Positions 1-12,000 of a stretch of 64,000 bases of DNA are shown here, in pieces. Both the position numbers and the translations under genes were made by a program. The notes beneath the pieces are model-generated. The model saw nothing but the letters and a program-made list of their open reading frames with translations. It was not told the DNA's origin and did no database searches. The stretch's first letter is position 1. Each line of letters begins with the position of its first letter. The DNA is from Apostichopus japonicus (Eukaryota; Echinodermata; Holothuroidea; Aspidochirotida; Stichopodidae). The stretch covers positions 14,039,764 to 14,103,763 of the forward strand of contig NC_092583.1 in NCBI RefSeq assembly GCF_037975245.1. The letters run 5' to 3'.

Positions 1-511
1 TTGCATGAAGAGTTGAGTGGTATCAGGTTTAACCATCCAGTTTAAGCTTCCTACTTGTGAAGTTAAAATCGACCTAGGAAAATGGAGCAAATTTACTCAA
101 TTATTGCAAGTTTACATCAGAAAGATAAGGTTAAAGGATTCTAAGGGGATTTAAGAAAATTAATGGCCAACCCACATGTGACTCTAGGGTGTATGGAATT
201 GACTAGCAGGGTTGATATTTTAGTTATCACAGTGGAACTAAACACAGAAATTACAATGCGAATATTCCAACAGAACTACAAAAGCCTCTGTTACAGATGG
301 GTGATATATTGTGCATGCAACTTGACTCGTGTGGGGTGCGTAGGTTGAATTCTTTCATAGTTTCAAACTTGCATTGAGTCCTGAAAAGTACAAATATGTA
401 GTGTAACAAATAAAAAACAAGGAAAGGAGTCTTTACTTTTCACCAGTTATGATTTTTTCATTTTTCTTACTGAAATTGTTTCTCCAAAATAAACAACAAA
501 TGAAACTATGG

Positions 512-515
<4 letters not shown>

Positions 516-581
<66 letters not shown>
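516..581. repeat. (AT)n microsatellite
   Basis: An uninterrupted alternating AT run of about 66 bp. It is self-complementary and prone to slippage, so its length in the assembly may be unreliable. Confidence 0.95.
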
Positions 582-583
<2 letters not shown>

Positions 584-1404
584 CAGAGAGAAAATCCACA
601 CTAGGTCATTAGCAATCTATCATTGATGGCAAAGTCTGCTTTACTAATCACATATAGTGTTAACCAATTAGTAAAGCTGGTTTGACTGTTCCTACTTTGT
701 TTAATCTGGTAACCAAAAGTAGATGTGAATGTCTTACCGCAGACTGCCTTTCCTTAATACCCATGTGTTGTGTATTATACAATGGGATCACCATTTACAG
801 AAAATTTTGCAAAAAGGACATCTTTTCTAGCTTACTCAGGAGACATCAGATAGGATAGGCTTGTTGTCATTTTAATCCTATTGCTAGAACACCTGCAAGA
901 AAAGAAAAACAAAAAATTATATTTTTCATGTAACTAGTATGCCCTAAGCTATGTATAATTGATGCACATGATCAAGTCCAAACTTACACCTTAAAAACAC
1001 AAAAATTTCAAAAATGAAATGAATAATTTGGAGTTCACCATTTTACAAAACTCTATATCATATTAACTTGGTTGATAATTTCAGCAGTTTCCCAATGTGC
1101 TTAATCGTTACGATTACGAAGTAGCTTATGACCGCATGTTCGAGTCTGATCCACTGAAAATCTTTAAATTTGATTTATTTATTTAGTAGTCAATGGCAGT
1201 TCATTAATGACAATAATGAGTTGGGAAATTAGGAATAATTAAGTGGGGAAAAAGAATAGTCAATAGCTGATACTGTTACCAACAGAACCAATCTAGTAGA
1301 TATCAAAAAACCATATAGATTAATTTGAATTGTTACAAAATGTAAGACGGGGAAGTAAGAGATTGTTACAGGATATTAAGGACTCAACATATTTTATCAA
1401 TCAA

Positions 1405-1715
1405 AGGTTTTCAGTTGAATCATGAATTTGAACGATTTGAGTTAAATGAAGCTTATCAGGGTTAAATTTAAAGCATTCGAAGTAAATGATCAAATCTGAA
1501 CTGAATTTAATCCATTCACATAAACTTGATTGGTGCTGAATTAAATTGAATCCAATAAACTGAGTTTGAATAGCATTGAACTTAATCAACTGAAATGGAT
1601 TTGAATGAATTTAATGACAGTACAAATGCAGTCAAAGCTGAGAACTCAATTCAAACAAAATCAACTTTAATGCATCAGTGAAATGAGTCTAAAACAGAAT
1701 TAATTTTTAATGATA
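1405..1715. repeat. Degenerate TGAATT/TTAAAT-rich simple region
   Basis: About 300 bp in which short words of the type TTGAAT, GAATTTAA and TTAATC recur at irregular spacing, as in a decayed short-period satellite. No fixed period could be established by eye, and no coding potential is seen. Confidence 0.4.
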
Positions 1716-3619
1716 GACAATGTTATTAAGGCTCTTTACAAGATTTGACAAAGGTATATTAATTAGTGCAAATGTAAATTCTGTCAGATTAAAAAAAAAG
1801 CACAAAACAATTCAACAAAAAATCAATCAACAGCTTGTACTGTAGTTAGTTACTTTTCTTGATAAATCAGTCTTTCATAAACATACCAAAACACAAAACA
1901 ATACAAAGCAATTTAATCAAAGGAGCAGATTCTGACACTGCTACAGTATGTCTCTAACCTGTTGAACAGACAGTCGAAGGAGAGTCCAGACTATAATTTA
2001 CATCCCAAAGTATCTTGGTGCAAATTTCATGCAATTCCTACATTACATTTTGAAAATACAAATAGTTGAATTATCAGTTTGTACCAGTGAACTTGAAGCA
2101 AACAGGCGTGATGTCATACTTGCACACTGACAGAAAAAAATTGTTTTGCATATTTTTCACTTTATTGAGATGCAACAAACTATTGATGTAAATAGGAAGT
2201 TTCCACCTGGACTATCCATGAAATTGCAAATAGATGGCAGTATTTATAAATACTTGCGGCCTTATATACTCACTTATACTAACATATTGAATATTATAAA
2301 TCAACAGCCAGCTTTGGTAACAGCAATATTCAAGATTTGTATTTTTGGGAAAACCCAATTAATATTTTAATACTGGTGCACTATATTGTCACTACCAAGA
2401 TCTTAATATGTAAAGAGCTGCAAATAAGTAATATATGTACATTCCTCTTTGAAGTGGTCAGAGAAATAATGTCACAAATCCATCTAACTGATTTCACATT
2501 GAAGTTTTCAGTAAATATGTTACATATAAACTGTAGTTGTGAATATGGTGCCAAAAACTGATGATAGATATTTATGAAAAATTTGGAATAAGTCCAACCA
2601 ACATGAAACCCTAACTTTCATAAAAATAAGAAATCTTGAACACTTATTGCACGAAAGTAGGTAGTATTCTAATACACGGTTCTACATATGATGATCAAAA
2701 GTAATTAATTTGTTTTAATTTGCCATTAAAAGGTTACACACAGTAAAAATTTCCTACGTGATAGATGGTAGCAAAAATAAAGAGAAAAACTTCACAATTT
2801 TGTACAAAAATAATAATTCATATCTTAACACCTGAAAGGCCTTTAGTACCACTCTATTGTACCACTACACATTTTATGTAGCAATAAAACAAATAATCGT
2901 AAAACATCCCCCTCCTCTCCAACCCTCCCTCCCTCCCCCCCCCCCCCCAAAGCAAAGAAGAATATTATTACTTAACACATCACTAATACATTGTTTTCAA
3001 GCATCAAAATTCAACAAACAGTATCCTTCATAACATTGCTAGGCTTCCTCCGTTCCCTCTCAAACTGGGTAGACAAGAATTGATACTACATTATTAATGA
3101 TAAAACAGAAGATTTAGACTAAATTATTCAGTTCCACATCTATGAGTTCATTATAAGGTAATTCAATGTTCTTTCCAAATTTTAGCTAAAAAATGTTAAA
3201 GTAATGTCTAACGCAGGTTCGGAGTGAGCAAGTTTTATGCAGAGTGAGTTATCACACAATGTCAGAATGTTATGATAGTGACAATAAAGTACCAAGCTTG
3301 AGAATACCAAGCGTGCGTAACATTTTAGCAACTTTAAGAACATATTGGCTTTACAGATTATAGACTAGCCTTAAATTCAATTGTTTTAATATCCAAATGA
3401 CTTTTAAAAATTGCATGAGTACACCAATGTTATCATGCAAACCACAACATTAACCAATCACAGACAATACTGCAATATCAACAAAATATAGCTTAGATAC
3501 AAAATATAGCTTAGATACAAATTTAAAAAATAGAAAAAGATAAAGTATATGATGATAAAAAAGAATAAGTCCCTGAGCAAGAATATGAAAAATTTGTGTT
3601 TGAGAATCATGATATTTAA

Positions 3620-4475
3620 AAAAAATTCCTTTAAACAGTGTAAAATGTTTATATACAGATGCAATATTTATCTCTAGAAGAGATAATGAACATAATTGAA
3701 CTTTGGAGATGCACCTCCCCTTCACCATCTTGCCCCTTCCCCTCTCACAATGCAAGGTGTGAAGCTGACACTACAAAATTACTGGATGCTAAATAGTAAT
3801 CTTTGCATCCCTGCCTAAATCTTCCCATTCTTTCACTCTTTCACATAATACATGAGTAATAAATGTGTTTAGATCCATTCTCAACATATTGTCACCCAAA
3901 TATTTTGAATACTTGAATTAATCAGACAAAAATATTGGAATTTCAATATTTTTATATTGACTACAATATTGTAAATTGAAATTGACTAGTGGCCCAATGA
4001 AAATTAATAAAAGTAACTAAAAAAAGCTTAACCCAAATATACCCCAAGATGAGATGTGACATCTTATATTCAACTTTGTTATGGGATTTTCTTAAATCTT
4101 GTCAGAAAATTTATCAAAAGCAAAATTCCTTAAGGCAGTGTAAAATGTTTACTTGCAGATGCAGTATTTATTTCTAAGACAGATTGCAAAGAGACCCTTT
4201 AGTTCCATGTACATCATCCTGCCCCAAAATGAGATGGAAACAACTTAAAACCATAAATTACTGAACTCTAGTTTCATTTTCCATATACCGTCACCTAGAC
4301 ACTTTCCACACTTGCATTACTCACATGCAAACATTTTGGAAAATTTCAATATTTATGATTTTGACTCCAAAATTGAAGTTGACTCTTCAGCCTAATGAAA
4401 ATTAACAAAAACAACAGAAAAGGCTTAACCAAACATACACCCCAAGATGAGATGTGACGTCTTATATTGAACTAG
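3620..4475. repeat. Diverged tandem duplication, two units of about 400-500 bp
   Basis: Matching blocks occur in the same order: CAGTGTAAAATGTTT (near 3636 and 4136) followed by a similar GATGCA-TATTTAT segment, and later CCCCAAGATGAGATGTGAC (near 4042 and 4440). The first pair is offset by 500 bp and the second by 398 bp, so the downstream unit has lost roughly 100 bp internally. No protein or RNA was recognised in the unit. Confidence 0.75.
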
Positions 4476-4882
4476 GAATGAACTAAAAGCCTCTTTCTTG
4501 AATTTTATTACCTAATTCCAGTACATAACCCTATAAATTATTAATTGATACTAAGACAACTATTGAATTTGTTTTGAATGACATTATTACTGAGTTATTA
4601 TCATGGTTAAGTTAAACATGATAGATCTTACATTGCTGTTCTTAGAATCTCTGATAACTGATAAAATGAAACAAATTCATAGAAAAAAAATCATCTATGC
4701 ACTATAAAAGTTTAATATTGCAAATAATAATATTCCTGTATCTCTGGTTAGGTAAGCTGGTATTCTCTGCTAATGTCTCAGTGAATTCATCTCAGTGGCT
4801 TGACCTGTATAAAATGAAGACATAAACATTTATGTTATAATACAAAGAAGAAAAGAAGGAAATATCACATGTGACCAAACTT

Positions 4883-4947
4883 GGATATATTTATTAACTC
4901 TAGTTGAAATCTATGGATTACAAATCAGTGCTCTACCAAATAAATCC
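4883..4947 (-). pseudogene. tRNA-derived remnant (tRNA-Thr(UGU)-like)
   Basis: Read on the minus strand, the segment contains GGTAGAGCACTGATTTGTAA, which has the usual 3' part of a tRNA D-arm followed by an anticodon loop containing TGT. The 5' GGAT can pair with a 3' ATCC. The T-arm is decayed: the box B region is present only as a weak ATTTCAACTA. It is either a dead tRNA-Thr copy or the head of an old tRNA-derived SINE, and it is not expected to give a working tRNA. Confidence 0.4.
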
Positions 4948-5353
4948 AACCTATTTCTGCCAGTCAGAAGCCAAATTACCTTTAAGAGATACCATGTAAC
5001 CAGTGAAAATACCCCATTGTCATGCAACGTAATTTAAATAAATTAAATTATAAAGGGGTCAACAGATGCACGAACTCGTGGGTGTGATAACTGATCATGA
5101 TTTACTATATCATTGAAAAGTACAATTTTAGAAAAATCTGGAAAAATCATTGAGTATCACCACTACCAGACTCTATGGCTTCTTTCAAAATTCACTCTTT
5201 ATTACCAGTCACCACTGACTGCTGTCACTACAGTAAACAGAACTTGAGTCATATTCCCAGTTGTGACTGTACTGTCTACAGTTGAGGTGATAAATTTAGC
5301 ATCAGACAGCCCAATAGTGTTAACAGCACTCCTGGGATGATTTATATTAATTA

Positions 5354-5359
5354 TTTATT
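5354..5359 (-). promoter_or_regulatory. Candidate polyadenylation signal of TPGS1
   Basis: On the minus strand this reads AATAAA, about 550 bp beyond the TPGS1 stop codon, and it is the first canonical hexamer I found downstream. The assignment rests on position only. The hexamer sits in an ATT-rich simple stretch, where it could arise by chance. Confidence 0.3.
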
Positions 5360-5454
5360 ATTATTATTAAGTCTTATTAGTCCAATTCAACACACCACCA
5401 CAAACTGCTGGGCTTTGAAGAAAAGGGTACCATGATGTTCGTATTTAACCTATC

Positions 5455-5500
5455 TCTCTCTCTCTATATATATATGTATATATATATTTATATACATATA
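5455..5500. repeat. TC/TA microsatellite
   Basis: A short CT run passes directly into an interrupted TA run. It lies in the presumed 3' flank of TPGS1. Confidence 0.7.
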
Positions 5501-5906
5501 TGTGCATATTTGACAAACACACTTCTGAATTGTTTGTTTTTGTTTTAGAAATACTGAAAATACTGCGACTGTGACTTCTGGCTAAAAAGTGTCAGATTTA
5601 ATAAATATTTGGAAACTAAACAAATACAGGTGTCTAGGAAATAGATGTTGTACACATTTGAAAAGGACATCTCTGATGAAGAGAAGAAACCAACAAAATA
5701 GAAACAAACTTTCCTTTTTCATTCATTAATGCAACAAAATGTGGCACGTTACAAGCATTCGTTACAGAATGCCAAAATTTGCACACACAAAATTTTTGCA
5801 AGATGACAGTGATGAAGTAGAAAAATCGCTTCAATTTGAAAAACTTGATTAATTATATCAAGTTGTACTAAAATGTAAAGCAGTAATAAACTGTACAAAT
5901 ATACGA

Positions 5907-6014
5907 TTAAAATAAATGTTTTACTACCTTTTGTATAAAAAGCTGTGCGATCAATTTCAAAAAGTCTTCGCAAGACAGGCTCAACTTCTGAGATGATTTG
6001 GAACTTATGTTTGC
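5907..6014 (-). CDS. TPGS1: TPGS1 exon 8 (stop codon)
   Basis: The acceptor is TTTCTGTCAACAG. Residues 222-256 include LSCEDFLKLIAQLFIQKVV, equivalent to the human C-terminal EEFL...LFIAKVK block, and end in TAA at 5907-5909. Confidence 0.85.
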   Translation of the reverse strand, partial: ANISSKSSQKLSLSCEDFLKLIAQLFIQKVVKHLF

Positions 6015-9000
6015 CTGTTGACAGAAAAATATCAAAGTGAACAAAAATAAAAGCACAAATAGACTCAGGGCAGGCAGAAGTTTTGCAGTAAACACATCAT
6101 TTTTAAAGTTATTCCATGTAATTTCATAAAATACATTTTTAATTGGTTCAAACCACAAGTTCCAGCTGTACTCTCTTCTAAGTTTTGTTAGCTCCTAATG
6201 CCACTGGTTCAAAACCAGTCCAAGCCAAACATTTCTGTGTCATTTTTAGTATTTAAAGGGTTTGAAGACTCGCGCAAAAACAAAGGTCTAATGCCCATAC
6301 TTTGACCTAGTTTCAAATGAGGTGTAACAGAAGTGTTAGACATCACCATTGATCCCAGAAAATACACACACAGCTTGCTACAATCGGTAATTTAGACACT
6401 AGTGTACAGTCAGTACATACAGTTGCGGTCAATACCCAAAGCACAGTGTACAAAGCATACAGCGATGGACATCTCAGGTCCAGCTAAAGATTACACAATG
6501 TTTCATTAATGTCTGCATTTTGTAGCGACACAAACAAATGTCACTTGCAAGCAACAGAAAGTTAACTTTTTCAGATGGCTGCATGTGATTTGGGGCAAGT
6601 CTTCAATGCCTTTAAGGGTAAGATCTTATAAAATTTTCTGTTTATCCTGATTCCATCACATTGTTTTTCAGTTTTTTCCAACCATATTGACTACGTTCCA
6701 GTTTGAACTTACATCTTCCAAAGCCAAGGCCAAATAGTCTGGTTGTAACTTTCTACCAACATTGACATACCTGACAAAAAAATGAAGACAACAACAATGA
6801 TGAAAATATTGCTTGATATAACAGACATGTGTTTATTAATTTATTAAATTCCATATACTGTAAACTAGGAAGATCAACAGGTGTCCCACAGGACAAATCT
6901 GGCCTGCAATTGATTTAATCAGGTCCCGCACAGAAAATCTGTCAACAACCTTGCAATAATCGGGTACGGGTTCCTTTGATGCCTTAGGCTTGAGCACCCT
7001 ACCATGCATAATGCTCAATCTAGTTAATGCTGTAGACTAGTGTTGCGGTTGCAACCTTTCATGTGTGAATGCCTGCAACTAAAAACAGATATTAAAGTCA
7101 AAATAGTTCAGCAATGGTTGAATTCTTGGTATTATAATAGTATCAGACAAGACATTACTTTTTACTTAAAAGTCAAATATTTAGTTGCAAGTATTTGTTT
7201 TATATACATCTGAATATTTTCATTCACCTGATATTATGTCTATTTACCTGAACTTCTCATATCAGAGTTTATAGGTCACCACAATGATAACAACCCCAGA
7301 AAACCTTACATACAAGGTGTAGAAAAAGAAGTAGCAAATTGCTGTAGTCTGATTAAAGCGTACCAACCTAAAACCATTGTTTCCATCACCTGCCTCACTT
7401 TCCCACCTCCTGCCCCTCTCCTCCCCCTCCCCAAAATAATATAACATTTACTGAGCCCCCAAATGGAGATATAAAGAATGGGTAATATTGTCCACTGTTG
7501 TACATGAACTAGGCTGTCACACTGTGAAGGTGGCATTTCTTCTTGTTATGTCCTTATCAAGCTGTTATTGCCAGCAGCAATATTAACAAATAGCATCTCT
7601 TAAATTGAAGAAGCTAGTTTGCATCATAAAGCCTTCCTTTAGACATATAGTTGAACATAAAATGTTAGGCTGTTTCATGTGTCACAAAATAAATTTGATT
7701 ATTCCACAAAATAATCTGTCATCATCTTCTATTCATCTATTGGTTAGCAATTAACTCATCTCAGCCTTCTCATTCTGTGCCTTCCACTTGTGACATTATC
7801 CTTGTCAACCATATTGTATCAATTTGCCTCTCAGTAAGATCCTCATGCCAGGATCAAATTGTGATGCTTTTTTTTTTAGCTATGTCCTATGTCCTAATAC
7901 CTTTATAATTTAAAGTACCATTAAGTGTTTCTTGCCCTACATAGAAATCTATACACATCACATTTACTTGATCAGCTGTAAATTTACTATTTCTGGTCTG
8001 AAGCAATCCTTACATGTGATGCTATGTATCAACCCCCACATGCCATTCTGCTTAGAGGAAGAAGTCACTACAGGGCCAATTACAGTGCCTTATATAATGG
8101 AGAGACTGCCTACTGCTGCAGAAATCATGGAAGATAGCCAAAATGAAAGGAAAGAGGGCAATTAGAACTTACGATGTTGGATCAAGGTGGGATGAAAGAT
8201 TTAGAATTTCTTCAAGTTCTGTGATAACTGCTTCACATACTTGTTTTTCAACTGTATTGTCATTACTGCTGTCCAGAACCTTATACAAAGATTCTGAAAT
8301 ACTTAAATAATCTGAAAAACAAAGACAACACAAACCATTTATTAAAGAAGTTGGTTGTTTATCAATATACTGTCTCATACCACAAAGGGTGAAATAAAGC
8401 AGGCTGAAAGAAGCAGGGACTGATTGGCTCTCTTAAACTTGGCAACAGCCCCATTAGATCCTTAAGGAAATACACCCACAGCCTCTTATAAAAAATAAAC
8501 ATTCTTGTTATCTTGTTGCTGCATGATATTATGAACATCAAAAGGAGCATAAATGATGCATGAGAGTATGCCAAAAGCCCTTGGTTTAATACGTGTACTC
8601 CAGTAGCCATTGGTTCCACTGAGAGCAATTGATTGCAATGTCACAATTGAAGTAATCAAGTAAAGAAAATCCAAACAATCCCATTAAAGTCAGTAAGTTG
8701 CTTTACTGTTAATTTATTTATAGTTAATTGTCCCAAATTTTATCAGGAATAAAATGAAAGACACCAATGTTGTTTGGTTTTAGATCTTCAAAGAACTTAA
8801 CATTGAGCACTAACATCACAAGTACAGAAAATGTTAGGTATGCAAGACATCTTTTGATCATTCCCTTTAAAATATGCAAGACATAGTCCCACTTTCAAAA
8901 GTTCACCTCCAAGAATCAGACAGGCCAGCAGTCCAGACTGGAAGACATCGACTGGAATAAATTCAAAATCTCTAGGTGCAATTTTCTTGAAAAGTTGTTC

Positions 9001-12000
9001 CCTTACTTCCACTGGCATAGAACTGGAATATAAAACAACATTAAACATTATGAAACTTTGTGATCAGATGAAACTATAATATTAATCAAGACATGACTGA
9101 ATTCTACTGCATTCAATTCTTCAAGAAGAAAACGGTTTTATATCTTAGTAAATTGTCTCTGAGCTACTGTGACTCTCAAATTCATGTCATGAATTTTGTG
9201 ACTTCAAAATTACAAAACTCAAACATTATGAAACTTTGTGATCAGATGAAACTATAATATTAATCAAGACATGACTTAATTCTGCTGCATTCATTTCTTC
9301 AAGAGGAAAACGGTTTTATATCTTAATAAAATTGTCTCTCAACTACTGTGACTCTCAAATTCATGTCATGAATTTTGTGACTTAAAAATTACAAAACTCA
9401 AAATGGACGTGAAGAAATTATAACAATAGTTAATCATTTGGGTTTCCGGATTGTTGTGATGAGCAATTGCCGGAAAAACGCAGATGAAACCAAATATGAA
9501 AACTTGAGAGACAGCAGATGAAAACCTTTACTGAATAGTGGTACATTTCTACTAGTGTTTACACGGGTCCAAAAATCGGGAACCGGGTACCCGAGGGCCG
9601 TTACCCGTCAGGTATCCGGGTACCCGGAAAAAAAAAGGGTTTACCCTCGTGTATCACGATTTTCAAGAAATTACATATTGGATGCTGTAATAAATGCATT
9701 ATATTCTCTACTGACAATGTTTTCATGTTCAAATACGTATGTGTAAGATAAGGTATAAAACCTCCCTCAAATTTTTTTATTTGCTTCTGTTTCTTTCATT
9801 AACTTTTTAATAAATTAATTAATTATTATTAGCATTACTACTAACATCGCACTGCCGCCGCTGCTTATGCTAGCTCGTGCACGTCTAATGGATCAAACCA
9901 TATAAATATCCAATTTAGCTCTTAAACAGTTTTTAATACTACTACTATCTATTATGCAGGCCCAGGGTTCGCATTAGCCGCGAGATTGCGCGATTTGCGC
10001 AATTTGATCGCATTTGGAATAAACGATTAGTAAAAAGCCACTTGCGATTACTATTTTTTAGTTATCCCGTCTTTAATCCATAAACATCGCGTAAAATTCC
10101 TTGTCACCATTTCCTTCTTTGAAATAAACGAATGGATAAATAATGATTTCTTCCACATTGTAGCCTAACACCACACTAAGTCAATGGGAAATCTGCCTAA
10201 CCGTCGGTTTGCCATTTTTTTTTTTTTTTAAATCACACTTTGCTTAGGATTCAGGTAATAAATTAGGAACCGGGTAGTATCGCGTCGGGCGGGTACCCGG
10301 ATAACCCATGCAAACACTAATTTCTACAAAAACTTTGCCTTTTTAATGCTCTATTCTCATAATTCAAGGTTTTGCCATCAAATGGCATGCAGATATCAGA
10401 TTTGTTTTTTTCTGACTTGTAAATTAAACACAGCACAGAGGCTCTCACTGCCTCACTGTAGGTACATCTTTCAGGAACTTTGTAGAAGTGGTTTGCAAAG
10501 TCATGCAAAACTTGTGGTTGGCCATTTCTTATCATGGATATTAATGTTATCTCACATGTGCCAAAATAACCAATGGGGAATAATGACATTATTTACCACA
10601 TGTATGTTTTAACCGCAGCATTCTATCATTTCCACTGTCACATCAACTAAAATTTGATTCTACCATTGACTACAAGAGAGAGAAAAAAGAATGTTCAATG
10701 AATTCTTTTCATAGGAATTTGATTAAACTGGCTGTCTGAAACAGAATCAAACTCCAGGCCATATAAACACACTCTAATGGCAAATGATACTACATGACAA
10801 TTTTTAAAAAAAATTTTTATAACAAAACCAGTTCTTTTTAGTGCCAATGCTGAGGATTAGGAAAAGATTAAAAAGGTCCACTAGAAACATTATTCACAAT
10901 TCCTGTCCTTTCTAAACTATTTTATAATATAAATACAGGTTTTAACACCAATGATGCTCTAGGTGTACACAAGGATAGTTTATAATCTGTTCAAAAGCAT
11001 ATTAAGTTGAACAAGATAATGTAGCACGTATTGAACGTTAGGAATTTGTAAGTACTTGTAAGAAATTGTAAGTATTTGTACTAGTAAGAAATTAGTCAGT
11101 ACAGATTTGTTTAAGGTACTCACCTACAGATGTGATCAAGAAAAGTCTTGTAAGTACCACCAAGTACCCCTGCAGGATGTCTGGCACCTAGCAGGATGAC
11201 AGGAATTTAAAACAAATAGCTAAATTTCTACACAGAAAAAGACCAAAAATATAAAATGGTATGTCTGACTTAGTTCTCAGTGGCGGATGTGTTACTAAGT
11301 TAATGACAGCTTTTACATAAAGCATGAACACTTAACAGGCTGCTTATTTAGTCATAAGCACAATTTCTTTCTGAAATACCTGCTTGTAGAATTCAGATGA
11401 GTTGGTCCATTTTACTGTTGAATTAATTTAGTCACTACCAACCAGTTTTCAGACGGCAACAGTATTTATTTCAGACAATTTTGAAAAGGAACATAGACAA
11501 CATAAACAGGCAACAAAATTCGGGATTTACTGGCTAAATATCAGTTGACTTTGATATTTGCCAGTAGAAAAAATGGCACTGGCAGTATTCTGTCAGTAGA
11601 TATTAAGAGCTTAAACACATGGTAATTCAGTTAACAATCATCAGTCAAAGAATTGACATGATTTCTGTACCTAAAAACCTGTACAGTAACTGATGTGTGT
11701 TGAATTTTGCAAAGGCCAGTGATAACTTAATTTTATTCAGTAGATTTTTGAATAACTGTCAATTTTGTGTGGCTAAACTTGGAAAAATCTTCGATGGGTG
11801 CAGCTAGCCCAATCAACAAAGTCGTATAAACTTGCATCAAGTTTGCCAATCATTTATGTCAAGCCTACAGACGAAAAAGTCAATATTTCTTTACTTTTTG
11901 GTTGTGAAAGGACTTCATAAGCAGAGGTTGCATTTTGTGAAAATCCATGGTTTGAGTGATGAGAAATGCTAATCAGTTCAAGAGCTTGATTCATCTTGTT

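Larger units (their letters stand above)
1..3600. other. Non-coding AT-rich stretch, no gene recognised
   Basis: No ORF here resembles a known protein and no convincing exon with splice sites was found on either strand. The stretch holds a long AT microsatellite near 516-581, a degenerate region rich in TGAATT/TTAAAT words at about 1405-1715, and a poly-C tract at 2935-2948. It lies beyond the likely 3' end of the TPGS1 gene. Confidence 0.6.

Noticed and set aside
1080..1165. Possible tRNA-like segment with TGTTCGAGTC
   Set aside because: Only a box B-like word is present; no box A at the right spacing and no acceptor pairing.
6180..6235. Possible tRNA-like segment with GGTTCAAAACC and TTAGCTC
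   Set aside because: The two boxes are far too close together for a tRNA or a SINE head, and no stem structure is preserved.
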